In this document: in pieces, positions 9,263 to 19,825 of the stretch
How the letters are laid out: each line of letters starts with the position of its first letter
How positions within the stretch are numbered: position 1 is the stretch's first letter
Origin: Pseudomonas sp. MM223
GTDB taxonomy: Bacteria; Pseudomonadota; Gammaproteobacteria; Pseudomonadales; Pseudomonadaceae
Reading direction: 5' to 3'
Assembly (NCBI GenBank): GCA_947090765.1
Contig: OX352322.1
Coordinates: 5,635,001 to 5,699,000 of the forward strand
Length of the DNA stretch: 64,000 bases
Notes under the pieces: model-generated
Database searches by the model: none
Seen by the model: the letters and a program-made list of their open reading frames with translations, nothing else
Told to the model about the DNA's origin: nothing
Position numbers and translations under genes: made by a program

Positions 9263-10021
9263 TCAGATAGGGTTCGGGCAATCGATGAACAGGTGCTCCA
9301 CGGCAAAGCGCCGCGCCAGGTAATCACCCAGCGCCTGCACCCCGTACCGCTCGGTGGCATGGTGCCCGGCAGCAATGAAGCTGACGCCATTCTCGCGCGC
9401 ACTGTGGTAGGTCTGCTCCGATGCCTCACCGGTAAGGTACAGGTCCACCCCGGCTGCAATCGCCGTGTCGATGTAACCCTGCCCGCCACCGGTGCACCAG
9501 CCGACCCTGCGGATCATCTCGTCCCCCTCCACCAGCAACGGCTCACGCCCCAGCACTTCCTGCACCCGCCGGGCAAAATCGCGCGCGGTCACGGGTTCGG
9601 CCAGCGAGCCGACCAACCCGACCACCTTGGGGTTCTCCGGGTCCAGCGGCCCTTCGACAGTGATGTCCAGTTGCCGCGCCAACTGCACGTTGTTACCCAC
9701 CTCCGGGTGCACATCCAGCGGCAGGTGAAACGCCAGCAGGCTGATGTCGTTGTTCAGCAAGGTCTTCAGCCGGCGCTGGCGGATGCCGGTAATGCAGGGG
9801 TTCTCACCCTTCCAGAAGTAACCATGGTGCACCAGCACCAGGTCGGCCTGGGCCTCGACAGCAGCATCGAGCAACGCCTGGCTGGCGGTCACGCCACTGA
9901 CGATGCGGCTGACCTGTGGCCGGCCCTCCACTTGCAAGCCATTGGGGCAATAATCCTGGATCTTCGCGCTGCCCAGGTAACGCTCGGCTTCCTCGACCAG
10001 GGTGTTTAGAGCGACGGCCAT
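9263..10021 (-). CDS. Nif3-like dinuclear metal centre protein
   Basis: A 252-residue member of the Nif3/YbgI (DUF34) family, toroidal hexameric proteins with a two-metal site. The metal-binding positions are visible: VLVHHGYFW, LLAFHLPLDVH and, near the C-terminus, AGHHATERYG. The biochemical role is not settled; GTP cyclohydrolase I-related or metallochaperone roles have been suggested for relatives. The start is set at the ATG at 10021 with GGAG upstream; the frame extends 12 codons further without support. It is divergent from algW. Confidence 0.9.
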   Translation of the reverse strand: MAVALNTLVEEAERYLGSAKIQDYCPNGLQVEGRPQVSRIVSGVTASQALLDAAVEAQADLVLVHHGYFWKGENPCITGIRQRRLKTLLNNDISLLAFHLPLDVHPEVGNNVQLARQLDITVEGPLDPENPKVVGLVGSLAEPVTARDFARRVQEVLGREPLLVEGDEMIRRVGWCTGGGQGYIDTAIAAGVDLYLTGEASEQTYHSARENGVSFIAAGHHATERYGVQALGDYLARRFAVEHLFIDCPNPI

Positions 10022-10076
10022 GAAAATCTCCTCGAAAACTGCGCTTTTCCCGGGCACAACGCCAATGGAACGCCCG

Positions 10077-10095
10077 TATAATGCCGGCCATTATG
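10077..10095. promoter_or_regulatory. Candidate divergent -10 elements of algW and the nif3-like gene
   Basis: A perfect TATAAT at 10077-10082 faces algW, and CATAAT on the minus strand (10090-10095) faces the nif3-like gene. Neither has a good -35 hexamer at 16-18 bp, so these are weak predictions. Confidence 0.3.
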
Positions 10096-10189
10096 GGCCG
10101 TCGCTGGCACTGGGGGAACCGGTGTATGATCCCGCGCGCTCATGCCCCATCGCGCGGCCACTGGCCCTCGCTCTTTCCAGGATTCGTTC

Positions 10190-11350
10190 ATGTTCAAGGC
10201 TTTGCGTTACTTTGGCTGGCCCCTGCTCACCGGCGTACTGATCGCCATGCTGATCATCCAGCGCTTCCCGGAATGGGTCGGCTTGCCCAGCCAGGACGTC
10301 AACCTGCAACAGGCGCCGCAAACCACGCGGATCATGCAGGGCCCGGTGTCGTACGCCGACGCCGTGACGCTGGCTGCCCCGGCGGTGGTCAACCTGTACA
10401 CCACCAAGGTGGTGAACAAGAGCGCCCATCCGCTGTTCGAAGACCCGCAGTTCCGCCGTTTCTTCGGCGACAACCTGCCCAAGCAGCGCCGTTGGGAATC
10501 GAGCCTGGGCTCGGCAGTGATCATGAGCCCCGAGGGCTACCTGCTGACCAACAACCACGTCACCAGTGGCGCCGACCAGATCGTCGTGGCCCTGAAAGAT
10601 GGCCGCGAAACCCTGGCCCGCGTGATCGGCAGCGACCCGGAAACCGACCTGGCAGTGCTGAAGATCGACCTGAAGAACCTGCCGGCGATCACCATCGGCC
10701 GTTCCGATACCATTCACATCGGTGACGTGTCGCTGGCCATCGGCAACCCGTTCGGTGTCGGCCAGACCGTGACCATGGGCATCATCAGTGCCACCGGCCG
10801 CAACCAGCTGGGCCTGAACAACTACGAAGACTTCATCCAGACCGACGCAGCGATCAACCCGGGCAACTCGGGCGGCGCGCTGGTGGATGCCAATGGCAAC
10901 CTGGTGGGCATCAACACCGCGATCTTCTCCAAGTCGGGTGGTTCGCAGGGCATCGGCTTTGCCATCCCGGTGAAACTGGCACTGGAGGTGATGAAGTCGA
11001 TCGTCGAGCACGGCCAGGTGATCCGTGGCTGGCTGGGCATCGAAGTGCAGCCGCTGAGCCAGGAGCTGGCGGAGTCGTTCGGCATGAAGGACCGCCCAGG
11101 TATCGTGGTGGCGGGTATCTTCCGCGAAGGGCCGGCGGCCAAGGCCGGGTTGCAACTGGGTGACGTGATCCTGAGCATCAACGGCGAACCGGCAGGTGAC
11201 GGGCGCAAGTCGATGAACCAGGTGGCACGGATCAAGCCCACCGACAAGATCACCATCGAGGTGATGCGCAATGGGCAGCAGCTGAAGCTGATTGCCGAGG
11301 TGGGGCTGCGGCCGCCGCCGGCACCGGCTGTAACGCAAGAAGAGAAGTAA
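10190..11350 (+). CDS. algW: Periplasmic serine protease AlgW (DegS-type)
   Basis: A 386-residue HtrA-family protease anchored by an N-terminal membrane helix (about residues 7-24). The catalytic His is in TNNHV, the Asp in DPETDLAVLKID and the Ser in NPGNSGGAL. One PDZ domain follows (about 280-375). AlgW senses misfolded outer-membrane proteins through the PDZ domain and makes the first cut in the anti-sigma factor MucA, freeing AlgU. This ties it functionally to the AlgU-type promoter at 23945, upstream of algD in this same window. The ATG at 10190 is chosen because it begins the anchor directly; the 16 residues upstream in frame look non-native. Confidence 0.95.
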   Translation: MFKALRYFGWPLLTGVLIAMLIIQRFPEWVGLPSQDVNLQQAPQTTRIMQGPVSYADAVTLAAPAVVNLYTTKVVNKSAHPLFEDPQFRRFFGDNLPKQRRWESSLGSAVIMSPEGYLLTNNHVTSGADQIVVALKDGRETLARVIGSDPETDLAVLKIDLKNLPAITIGRSDTIHIGDVSLAIGNPFGVGQTVTMGIISATGRNQLGLNNYEDFIQTDAAINPGNSGGALVDANGNLVGINTAIFSKSGGSQGIGFAIPVKLALEVMKSIVEHGQVIRGWLGIEVQPLSQELAESFGMKDRPGIVVAGIFREGPAAKAGLQLGDVILSINGEPAGDGRKSMNQVARIKPTDKITIEVMRNGQQLKLIAEVGLRPPPAPAVTQEEK

Positions 11351-11379
11351 ACCAACGCGGGTTGAACCGAATGCGCGGC

Positions 11380-11501
11380 CCTGTAGGAGCGGCCTTGTGC
11401 CGCGAAAGGGCCGCAAAGCGGCCCCAGCAATTATCTGCGGCAAAGCTGAAACCCTGGGGCCGCTGCGCGCCCCTTTCGCGGCACAAGGCCGCTCCTACAA
11501 G
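11380..11501. repeat. Inverted REP pair between algW and aapP
   Basis: CTGTAGGAGCGGCCTTGTGC...GCAAAGCGGCCCC faces GGGGCCGCTGCGCGCC...GGCCGCTCCTAC. The two units form a long interrupted palindrome that may act as a transcript barrier between the convergent algW and aap genes. Confidence 0.88.
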
Positions 11502-11540
11502 GGCCGCGCCAGCCACCTCAATAGCGCGGCCCCACTTGCC

Positions 11541-12305
11541 TCAATGCAAAATCTGGCTCAGGAACAACCTGGTCCGGTCACTGCGCGGCCGGTCGAAGAA
11601 GTCATCGGGCGCTGCCTGCTCCACAATCTCGCCTTTGTCCATGAAGATCACCCGGTTCGCCACGGTGCGGGCAAAGCCCATCTCGTGGGTCACGCAGAGC
11701 ATGGTCATGCCATCTTCGGCCAGGCCCACCATGGTATCGAGCACTTCCTTGACCATTTCCGGGTCCAGCGCCGAGGTTGGCTCATCGAACAGCATGATCT
11801 TCGGCTTCATGCACAACGCACGGGCAATGGCCACGCGCTGCTGCTGGCCACCGGACAACTGCCCCGGATACTTGTGTGCCTGCTCCGGAATACGCACGCG
11901 CTCCAGGTAGTGCATGGCAATTTCTTCGGCCTTGCGCCGCGGCATCTTGCGCACCCACATGGGCGCCAGGGTGCAGTTTTCCAGAATGCTCAGGTGCGGG
12001 AACAGGTTGAAGTGCTGGAACACCATGCCCACTTCACGGCGGATGGCCTCGATTTGCTTGAGGTCGTTGGTCAGTTCGACGCCATCAACCACGATGCGCC
12101 CCTGCTGGTGCTCTTCAAGGCGGTTGAGGCAACGGATGGTGGTGGACTTGCCCGAGCCGGACGGCCCGCACAGCACGATGCGCTCGCCCTGGCGCACGTT
12201 CAGGTTGATGTCCTTGAGCACATGGAACTGGCCGTACCACTTGTTCACACCCTGCATCTGGATGATGCCTTCGGGGCCGGCAGGCTGCTTGATCGCTTCA
12301 CTCAT
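11541..12305 (-). CDS. aapP: General L-amino acid ABC transporter, ATP-binding protein
   Basis: A 254-residue ABC ATPase: Walker [10 protein letters not shown], signature LSGGQQQR, Walker [14 protein letters not shown], and the H-loop [10 protein letters not shown]. It energises the AapJQMP amino-acid importer. The start is the ATG at 12305 ([13 protein letters not shown]), which leaves a 10-bp gap from the aapM stop. It is the last gene of the aap operon, ended by the REP pair. Confidence 0.95.
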   Translation of the reverse strand: MSEAIKQPAGPEGIIQMQGVNKWYGQFHVLKDINLNVRQGERIVLCGPSGSGKSTTIRCLNRLEEHQQGRIVVDGVELTNDLKQIEAIRREVGMVFQHFNLFPHLSILENCTLAPMWVRKMPRRKAEEIAMHYLERVRIPEQAHKYPGQLSGGQQQRVAIARALCMKPKIMLFDEPTSALDPEMVKEVLDTMVGLAEDGMTMLCVTHEMGFARTVANRVIFMDKGEIVEQAAPDDFFDRPRSDRTRLFLSQILH

Positions 12306-12315
12306 TTCGAAACTC

Positions 12316-13413
12316 CTAACGCTTGTGGCCAGTGTCCAGCTTGCGCTCCAGGTGCATGGAGTAGCGGGACATACCGAAACAGAAAATCCAGAACACCAGG
12401 GCGGCGAACACATAGCCCTCGGTAGCCATGCCCAGCCAGGCCGGGTCGGCGGCAGCTTGCTTGACGCTGTTCAGCAGGTCGAACAGACCGATGATGATCA
12501 CCAGGCTGGTGTCCTTGAACAGGGCAATGAAGGTGTTGACGATGCCGGGGATCACCAGCTTGAGCGCCTGCGGCAGAATCACCAGGCCCATCGAACGCCA
12601 GTAGCCCAGGCCCATGGCCGCGGCGGCTTCGTACTGGCCCTTGGGGATGGCCTGCAGCCCGCCGCGCACCACCTCGGCGATGTACGCCGACTGGAACAGG
12701 ATCACGCCGATCATCGCCCGCAGCAGCTTGTCGAAGCTCATGCCTTCGGGCAGGAACAACGGCAGCATCACCGACGACATGAACAGCACGGTGATCAACG
12801 GCACACCACGCCAAAACTCGATGAACGTCACGCATACCACTTTCACGGCCGGCATCCTCGAGCGCCGGCCCAGGGCCAGCAGGATGCCCAGCGGCAAGGC
12901 GCCGACGATGCCCACGGTGGCGATCACCAGGGTCAGCATCAGCCCGCCCCACTGGCTGGTGGCCACGGTTTCCAGGCCAAGCACGCCGCCATGCAGCAGG
13001 GTGTAGGCCAGGATCGGGTACAGCACCAGGAAGCCCAGGCCATAGAAGGCCTTGCGCGGGAAGCGCTTGATGAACAACGGCGCGGCGCCAAGCACGGCAA
13101 GCCACACGGTCAGGTCCACACGCCAGCGCAACTCGGCCGGGTAGTAGCCATACATGAACTGGCCGAAGCGCTGCTGCACGAACACCCAGCAGGCACCTTC
13201 CTTGGTGCAGTCGGCGCGGGTGGTGCCGACCCAGTTGGCGTCGATCAACGCCCACTGGATAAGCGGCGGCACAATCAGCCACACCAGGTAGATGGCAAAC
13301 AGGGTCAACAGCGTGTTGAGCCAGCTGGAGAACAGATTGGCACGCATCCATGCGAGCACGCCGACGGTTTTCACCGGTGGCGGCATATCAGGTTTGAAAA
13401 CATGGGCATTCAC
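12316..13413 (-). CDS. aapM: General L-amino acid ABC transporter, permease AapM
   Basis: A 365-residue inner-membrane permease of the HisM/GlnP type. A long N-terminal segment precedes the binding-protein-dependent transport domain, with the EAA loop near [24 protein letters not shown]. The periplasmic insert with Cys residues ([13 protein letters not shown]) is typical of AapM. It pairs with AapQ to form the channel for broad-range L-amino acids. It lies between aapQ and aapP with gaps of about 10 bp, so the genes are translated from one message. Confidence 0.95.
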   Translation of the reverse strand: MNAHVFKPDMPPPVKTVGVLAWMRANLFSSWLNTLLTLFAIYLVWLIVPPLIQWALIDANWVGTTRADCTKEGACWVFVQQRFGQFMYGYYPAELRWRVDLTVWLAVLGAAPLFIKRFPRKAFYGLGFLVLYPILAYTLLHGGVLGLETVATSQWGGLMLTLVIATVGIVGALPLGILLALGRRSRMPAVKVVCVTFIEFWRGVPLITVLFMSSVMLPLFLPEGMSFDKLLRAMIGVILFQSAYIAEVVRGGLQAIPKGQYEAAAAMGLGYWRSMGLVILPQALKLVIPGIVNTFIALFKDTSLVIIIGLFDLLNSVKQAAADPAWLGMATEGYVFAALVFWIFCFGMSRYSMHLERKLDTGHKR

Positions 13414-13423
13414 GGGCGTATCC

Positions 13424-14601
13424 TCACCGCTCGATCAGCGCTATGCGCTTGTTGTACCAGTTCATCAGCAGCGAAATGCTGATGCTGATGGCGAGATAGA
13501 CACTCATGGTGATGGCGATCACCTCGATGGCCTGGCCGGTCTGGTTGAGCACGGTACCGGCGAACAGCGAGACCATCTCCGGGTAGCCGATACCGGCCGC
13601 CAGCGACGAGTTCTTCGCCAGGTTCAGGTACTGGCTGGTCAGCGGCGGAATGATCACCCGCAGTGCCTGGGGGATGATCACCTTGCGCAGGGTCGGGCCC
13701 TCGCGCAGGCCCAACGAGCGCGCGGCCTCGGTCTGGCCATGGCTGACCGAACGGATACCGGAACGCACGATTTCAGCAATGAAGGCTGCCGTATAGATAG
13801 TCAGGGCCAAGGTCAGCGCCAGCAGCTCGGGGATCAACACCCAGCCACCGACAAAGTTGAAGCCCTTGAGCTGTGGCACTTCCCAGGTTACCGGGCTGCC
13901 GAACAACAGCACGCTCAGGCCCGGGATGACAATGAACAGCGCCAGCCCCACCCAGAACTTGTGGAACGGCACGCCGGTTTCGTCGAAGCGCTTGTTGGCC
14001 AGGCGCACCATTACGACAATGGCGACAATGGCCACCACCAAGGCAACGACAAACGGCCAGAAGCCATCGGCCATGGACGCGCCAGGCATGTTCAGGCCAC
14101 GGTTGCTGATGAAGAACATATCGTCGATGTTGATGCTGCCCGCGGTCCCGGCAGGGTCAGGAACACGGCGAAATACCAGAACAGGATCTGCAGCAGCGGC
14201 GGAATGTTGCGGAAGGTCTCCACATACACGGTCGCCAGCTTGTTGATCATCCAGTTCGGTGACAGCCGAGCAACACCAATGATGAAGCCCAGAATCGTCG
14301 CCAGGATGACGCCGATGAAGGTCACCAGCAGGGTATTGAGCAGGCCGATGACGAACACCCGCGCATAGCTGTCGGATTCCACATAGGGGATCAGGTGCTG
14401 GGCGATGCCGAAGCCGGCACTGCGGTCGAGGAAGTCGAAGCCCGAGGTGATACCCCGGTGTTGCAGGTTGGTTTGCGTGTTGTGGAACAGGTACCAGCCC
14501 AGGCCCACCACGAAGACAATCGTGAGAATCTGGAACAGCCACGCGCGCACACGCGGATCGTTCAGGGACAAGCCCTTGGGTGCGCCGATTTGATTTTGCA
14601 T
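13424..14601 (-). pseudogene. aapQ: General L-amino acid ABC transporter, permease AapQ, frameshifted in this sequence
   Basis: The native protein would be about 392 residues. Residues 1 to about 150 read well from the ATG at 14601 (MQNQIGAPKGLSLNDPRVRA, then membrane helices to WYFAVFLTLPGPR). The rest (SINIDDMFFISNRGL onward to the EAA loop EAARSLGLREGPTLRKVIIPQALR) is in another frame. The break lies within 14134-14160. Restoring one base, for example GCAAGC for GCAGC to give PGPRASINI, rejoins the frames. No other damage is seen and the neighbours are intact, so this is either a sequence error or a very recent mutation. As written, the permease would lose its C-terminal half. Confidence 0.9.
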
Positions 14602-14668
14602 GAAGTGCCCCGGACAGTAGGGATTCGAACAGCCTGCGGCGGCGGGATGCCGCCGCAGGGTGCAACCA

Positions 14669-15697
14669 TCAGCGCACAGGTGGCGCGTACTGGATGCCGC
14701 CGTTGTTCCACAGGGCGTTCATGCCACGGTCGATCTTCAGGTCGGTGCTCTGGCCCAGGTTCTTCTCGAACACTTCGCCATAGTTGCCGACTTGTTTCAC
14801 GATTTGCACTACCCAGTCTTTGGGCAGCTTGAGGTCCTTGCCGTACTCACCGTCTGCCCCCAGCAGGCGGGCGACGTCAGGGTTTTTGGTGCTTTTGGCT
14901 TCTGCCTCGACATTCTTCGAGGTGACGCCCGCCTCTTCGGCGTTGAGCATGGCGAACAGGGTCCACTTGACGATGCTGAACCACTCCTCGTCGCCTTTGC
15001 GCACCACCGGGCCCAGCGGCTCCTTGGAAATGGTTTCCGGCAGTACCACGTAGTCGGTCGGCGCGGCCAGCTTGGAACGCTGGGCGAACAACTGCGACTT
15101 GTCCGAGGTCAGCACGTCGCAACGGCCCGACTCCAGCGACTTGGCGCTTTCGTCCGAGGTGTCGAAGGTGATCGGGGTGTACTTCAGGTTGTTGGCGCGG
15201 AAGAAGTCCGACACGTTCAGCTCGGTGGTGGTACCGGCCTGGATGCAGATGGTGGCACCATCGAGTTCCTTGGCACTGGAGACACCCAGCTTCTTGTTGA
15301 CCAAAAAGCCTACGCCGTCGTAGTAGGTGACACCGGCGAACACCAGGCCCATGCCGGCATCGCGCGAGCTGGTCCAGGTGGTGTTGCGCGACAGCACGTC
15401 GACCTCGCCCGATTGCAGGGCGGTGAAGCGTTCCTTGGCGTTGAGCTGGCTGAACTTGACCTTGGTTGCGTCGCCGAACACGGCGGCGGCCACGGCGCGG
15501 CAGACATCGGCATCGATACCGACAATCTTGCCTTGCGCATCAGGTACCGAGAAGCCCGGAAGACCGTCGCTCACGCCACACTGGACGAAGCCCTTCTTCT
15601 TTACCGCATCGAGTGTGGCGCCGGCCTGGGCAGTGCTCACGGCGCCCAGTGCGGCGGCAGCGGTCAGGACTGCCAGGGTGGTTTTCAACATCTTCAT
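14669..15697 (-). CDS. aapJ: General L-amino acid ABC transporter, periplasmic binding protein
   Basis: A 342-residue substrate-binding protein with a Sec signal peptide (MKMLKTTLAVLTAAAALGAV, cleaved near TAQA) and the type 3 solute-binding fold. The paired disulfide Cys residues (VQCGVSDGLPGFS, DADVCRA) are characteristic of AapJ. It captures a broad range of L-amino acids for AapQMP. It is the first gene of the operon, so the promoter should lie in 15698-16029. Confidence 0.96.
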   Translation of the reverse strand: MKMLKTTLAVLTAAAALGAVSTAQAGATLDAVKKKGFVQCGVSDGLPGFSVPDAQGKIVGIDADVCRAVAAAVFGDATKVKFSQLNAKERFTALQSGEVDVLSRNTTWTSSRDAGMGLVFAGVTYYDGVGFLVNKKLGVSSAKELDGATICIQAGTTTELNVSDFFRANNLKYTPITFDTSDESAKSLESGRCDVLTSDKSQLFAQRSKLAAPTDYVVLPETISKEPLGPVVRKGDEEWFSIVKWTLFAMLNAEEAGVTSKNVEAEAKSTKNPDVARLLGADGEYGKDLKLPKDWVVQIVKQVGNYGEVFEKNLGQSTDLKIDRGMNALWNNGGIQYAPPVR

Positions 15698-16686
<989 letters not shown>

Positions 16687-16786
16687 GCTGGCTCTCTTGT
16701 AGTTGTGGGAGTATTCCGCTACGCCGCGCCCGGATCTTGCATTACACTGCCCGGCGTACATTCCTTAATCAGTTGATGAGACGATC

Positions 16787-18250
16787 GTGCTCAAAGCACT
16801 CAAGAAAATATTCGGCAAGGGAGACGCCGCGCCACAAGCCGTCGCTCCTGCTGCCAGCGTGACGCCGCCTGCGCCCGCACCCGCCAGCGAGGCCCGGCCC
16901 GCGGCAAAACCGGCCGTACCGCGCGCCACCCCCGCCCCCAAGGCTGAACAACCCGCTGCCGCTACGCCACCTGCCGACAAAGCGGCCAAGGACAAACCGC
17001 GCCGCGAGCGCAAGCCCAAGCCGCAGGCCAGCCTGTGGAAGCCGGAAGACTTCGTGGTCGAGCCGCAAGAAGGCAAGACCCGCTTCCACGACTTCAAGCT
17101 GTCCAACGAGCTGATGCACGCCATCCACGACCTGGGCTTCCCGTACTGCACGCCGATCCAGGCGCAGGTGCTGGGTTATACCCTGCGTGGCCAGGACGCC
17201 ATCGGCCGGGCCCAGACCGGTACTGGCAAGACTGCGGCGTTTTTGATTTCGATCATTTCCCAGTTGCAGCAAACGCCACCGCCCAAGGAACGCTTCATGG
17301 GCGAACCGCGTGCGCTGATCATCGCGCCTACCCGCGAGCTGGTGGTGCAAATCGCCAAGGACGCCGTTGCGCTGACCAAATACACCGGGCTGAACGTCAT
17401 GAGCTTTGTCGGCGGCATGGATTTCGACAAGCAGCTCAAAGCCCTTGAAGCACGCCACTGCGACATCCTGGTGGCCACCCCAGGCCGCCTGCTGGACTTC
17501 AACCAGCGCGGCGAAGTGCATCTGGACATGGTCGAAGTGATGGTGCTGGACGAAGCCGACCGCATGCTCGACATGGGCTTCATCCCACAGGTGCGCCAGA
17601 TCATTCGCCAGACGCCGCCGAAAAGCGAGCGCCAGACCCTGCTGTTCTCCGCCACCTTCACAGACGATGTGATGAACCTGGCCAAGCAGTGGACCACCAA
17701 CCCGGCCATCGTCGAGATCGAGCCGGAAAACGTAGCCAGCGAAACCGTGGAACAGCACGTGTATGCGGTGGCTGGCAGCGACAAGTACAAGCTGCTGTAC
17801 AACCTGGTAACCCAGAACAACTGGGAACGGGTGATGGTGTTTGCCAACCGTAAGGACGAAGTGCGGCGCATCGAGGAAAAACTGGTGCGCGACGGCATCA
17901 ATGCCGCCCAGCTGTCGGGCGACGTGCCGCAGCACAAGCGCATCCGCACCCTGGAAAACTTCCGCGAAGGGCGCATCACGGTGCTGGTGGCCACCGACGT
18001 GGCCGGGCGTGGCATCCATATCGATGGCATCAGCCACGTGATCAACTTCACCCTGCCAGAAGACCCGGACGATTATGTACACCGCATTGGCCGTACCGGC
18101 CGCGCGGGCGCCAGTGGCGTGTCGATCAGTTTTGCCGGGGAGGATGACTCGTATCAGCTGCCGGCGATCGAAGAACTGCTGGGGCGCAAGATCAAGTGTG
18201 AAATGCCGCCGGATGAGCTGCTGAAGCCAGTGCCGCGCAAGCATCACTGA
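16787..18250 (+). CDS. rhlB: ATP-dependent RNA helicase RhlB
   Basis: A 487-residue DEAD-box helicase, associated with mRNA turnover in the degradosome of gamma-proteobacteria. The N-terminus (about residues 1-80) is an Ala/Pro/Lys-rich disordered arm. The core then shows all motifs: Q motif (TPIQAQ), [25 protein letters not shown] (DEAD), SAT, and [10 protein letters not shown]. The start is GTG at 16787, giving [12 protein letters not shown]. The low-complexity arm may bind RNA or RNase E. Confidence 0.93.
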   Translation: MLKALKKIFGKGDAAPQAVAPAASVTPPAPAPASEARPAAKPAVPRATPAPKAEQPAAATPPADKAAKDKPRRERKPKPQASLWKPEDFVVEPQEGKTRFHDFKLSNELMHAIHDLGFPYCTPIQAQVLGYTLRGQDAIGRAQTGTGKTAAFLISIISQLQQTPPPKERFMGEPRALIIAPTRELVVQIAKDAVALTKYTGLNVMSFVGGMDFDKQLKALEARHCDILVATPGRLLDFNQRGEVHLDMVEVMVLDEADRMLDMGFIPQVRQIIRQTPPKSERQTLLFSATFTDDVMNLAKQWTTNPAIVEIEPENVASETVEQHVYAVAGSDKYKLLYNLVTQNNWERVMVFANRKDEVRRIEEKLVRDGINAAQLSGDVPQHKRIRTLENFREGRITVLVATDVAGRGIHIDGISHVINFTLPEDPDDYVHRIGRTGRAGASGVSISFAGEDDSYQLPAIEELLGRKIKCEMPPDELLKPVPRKHH

Positions 18251-18272
18251 TTGCCTGAAACGCTGACGCCGC

Positions 18273-18393
18273 CCTTGTAGAAGCGGCCTTGTGCCGCGAA
18301 AGGGCCGCAAAGCGGCCCCGGACTCAGCATTGATGCATAAATTGCCGGGGCCGCTTTGCGGCCCTTTCGCGGCACAAGGCCGCTCCTACAGGG
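18273..18393. repeat. Inverted REP pair between rhlB and moaE
   Basis: GCGGCCTTGTGCCGCGAAAG...GCAAAGCGGCCCCGG faces GGGGCCGCTTTGCGGCCC...CACAAGGCCGCTCCTACAG. It lies between convergent genes. Confidence 0.88.
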
Positions 18394-18410
18394 GTTCGGC
18401 GCAACCTCGG

Positions 18411-18857
18411 CTACCAGCGCCCCGCCGCATCCTGGTCACTCTGCTTCCCTTCCACCCACCGTGGCCCTTCCTGGGTATTCTCTTTCTTCCAGAACGGCGC
18501 CCGGGTCTTCAGGTAGTCCATGATGAAGTTGCAGGCATCGAACGCCGCCTGCCGATGGGCACTGGCCACTCCCACGAACACAATCGGCTCGCCCGGCTCC
18601 AGCGCCCCTATGCGGTGCAACACCTCCACCTTGAGCAACGGCCAGCGCTGCTCGGCCTCGACCACGATCTTGGCCAGGGCCTTTTCAGTCATGCCCGGGT
18701 AGTGTTCAAGGAACATCCCCGCCACTTCACGGCCATCGTTGAAATCCCGCACATAGCCGACAAACCCGACCACCGCACCCACGCCAACATTGGCCGCATG
18801 CATGGCATTGACCTCGGCGCCCGGGTCAAACGCACCTTCCTGCACTCGCACTGCCAT
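18411..18857 (-). CDS. moaE: Molybdopterin synthase catalytic subunit
   Basis: A 148-residue MoaE: it transfers sulfur from the MoaD thiocarboxylate to precursor Z (cPMP) to make molybdopterin. Conserved segments GAVVGFVGYVRDFNDG, LEHYPGMTEKAL, RIGALEPGEPIVFVGVASAHRQAAFDACNFIMDYLK and APFWKKE are present, the last containing the active-site Lys. It is the third gene of the moaC-moaD-moaE unit, 2 bp after the moaD stop. Confidence 0.97.
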   Translation of the reverse strand: MAVRVQEGAFDPGAEVNAMHAANVGVGAVVGFVGYVRDFNDGREVAGMFLEHYPGMTEKALAKIVVEAEQRWPLLKVEVLHRIGALEPGEPIVFVGVASAHRQAAFDACNFIMDYLKTRAPFWKKENTQEGPRWVEGKQSDQDAAGRW

Positions 18858-18859
18858 GC

Positions 18860-19108
18860 TCAGCCTCCAGTCACCGGCGGGAAGAATGCCACTTCATCAC
18901 CCTCTTCCAGTGGCTCATCCAGCCTGCACAGCTCTTCGTTGCGCGCGCACATCAGGTTCTGCTCGGTCAGCAATTCATAGTGCCCACCTTTGGCCACCAA
19001 TGCCTTGCGCACATCGTCAACCACCTTGAACGTACCCTCCACACGCTCGGCATCCACGCCCAACAGTTCGCGGTAGCGGGCGAAGTACATCACCTTGACC
19101 TTAATCAT
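18860..19108 (-). CDS. moaD: Molybdopterin synthase sulfur-carrier subunit
   Basis: An 82-residue ubiquitin-like protein ending in the double glycine (FPPVTGG) that is adenylated and thiocarboxylated. The ATG at 19108 overlaps the moaC stop by 4 bp (ATGA), so the two are translationally coupled. A longer open frame runs upstream but lies entirely over moaC in another frame and is not coding. Confidence 0.96.
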
Positions 19109-19575
19109 GCCTCCACCTTGTAGTGCCCACTCTTGCCGCCGAGTTTTTCCAGCAGGCGCACCTGTTCGATGACCATGCCCTTGTCCACGGCCTTGCACAT
19201 GTCGTAGATCGTCAGTGCGGCCACGCTGGCGGCGGTCAGCGCCTCCATCTCTACACCAGTCTGCCCGGCCAGCTTGCAGCGGGCGACGATACGCACGGCG
19301 TCCTGGCCCTCGGCACTGAGCTCGACCTTGACGCTGGTCAGCATCAGCGGATGGCACAGCGGGATCAGGTCGCTGGTCTTCTTCGCCGCCTGGATCCCGG
19401 CAATACGCGCCACGGCGAACACGTCACCCTTGGGGTGTTCACCGTCGACGATCATCTGCAAGGTCTGCGGCAACATGCGCACCCGCGCCTCGGCGGTGGC
19501 CTCGCGCTCGGTCACGGCCTTTTCAGTGACGTCGACCATGTTGGCCCGCCCCTGGGAATCAAGATGTGTCAGCAC
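19105..19575 (-). CDS. moaC: Cyclic pyranopterin monophosphate synthase
   Basis: A 156-residue MoaC, which converts the MoaA product to cPMP. Family motifs are [12 protein letters not shown] and [24 protein letters not shown]; the catalytic Asp and Lys lie in the latter region and in the KAVDKG segment. The start is GTG at 19575 (reading [15 protein letters not shown]) with AGGAG upstream; an in-frame ATG further 5' lies in non-conserved sequence. moaA and moaB are not in this window. Confidence 0.95.
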
Positions 19576-19674
19576 TGCTCTGCTCCTGTGAAGGGAACAG
19601 CCAGTGTAAACCCGCGAGTCAGGTTTGAGCAGAGGTATGTGTCGCCCCACATAGGCTTCAAGGCATGCCCATCA

Positions 19675-19773
19675 CCTGTAGGAGCAGCCTTGTGCTGCGA
19701 AAGGGCCGGCATGACTGGAAAACAGCTATGCCTGTAATGGCCTCTTCGCAGCACAAGGCTGCTCCTACATGGG
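19675..19773. repeat. Inverted REP pair between moaC and phoH
   Basis: CTGTAGGAGCAGCCTTGTGC faces GCACAAGGCTGCTCCTACA, with inner GCGAAAGGGCCGGC and GGCCTCTTCGC stems. This AGCAGCC subtype is the same as the one at 60784. Confidence 0.85.
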
Positions 19774-19796
19774 GATGAGATAACTGGCAGGGAAGG

Positions 19797-19816
19797 CCGG
19801 GCGGCGAACCGCCCGG
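19797..19816 (-). terminator. Hairpin just after the phoH stop
   Basis: Stem CCGGGCGG-CGAA-CCGCCCGG lies 9 bp past the PhoH stop codon. No T-tract follows, so it may be a weak terminator or a 3' RNA stabiliser. Confidence 0.45.
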
Positions 19817-19825
19817 CGGTGAGGG

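Noticed and set aside
18860..19357. A 165-codon frame that would extend MoaD by 83 residues
   Set aside because: The extra part lies over moaC in a different frame and is Arg/Gly-rich nonsense; the normal MoaD start at 19108 has the standard coupling.
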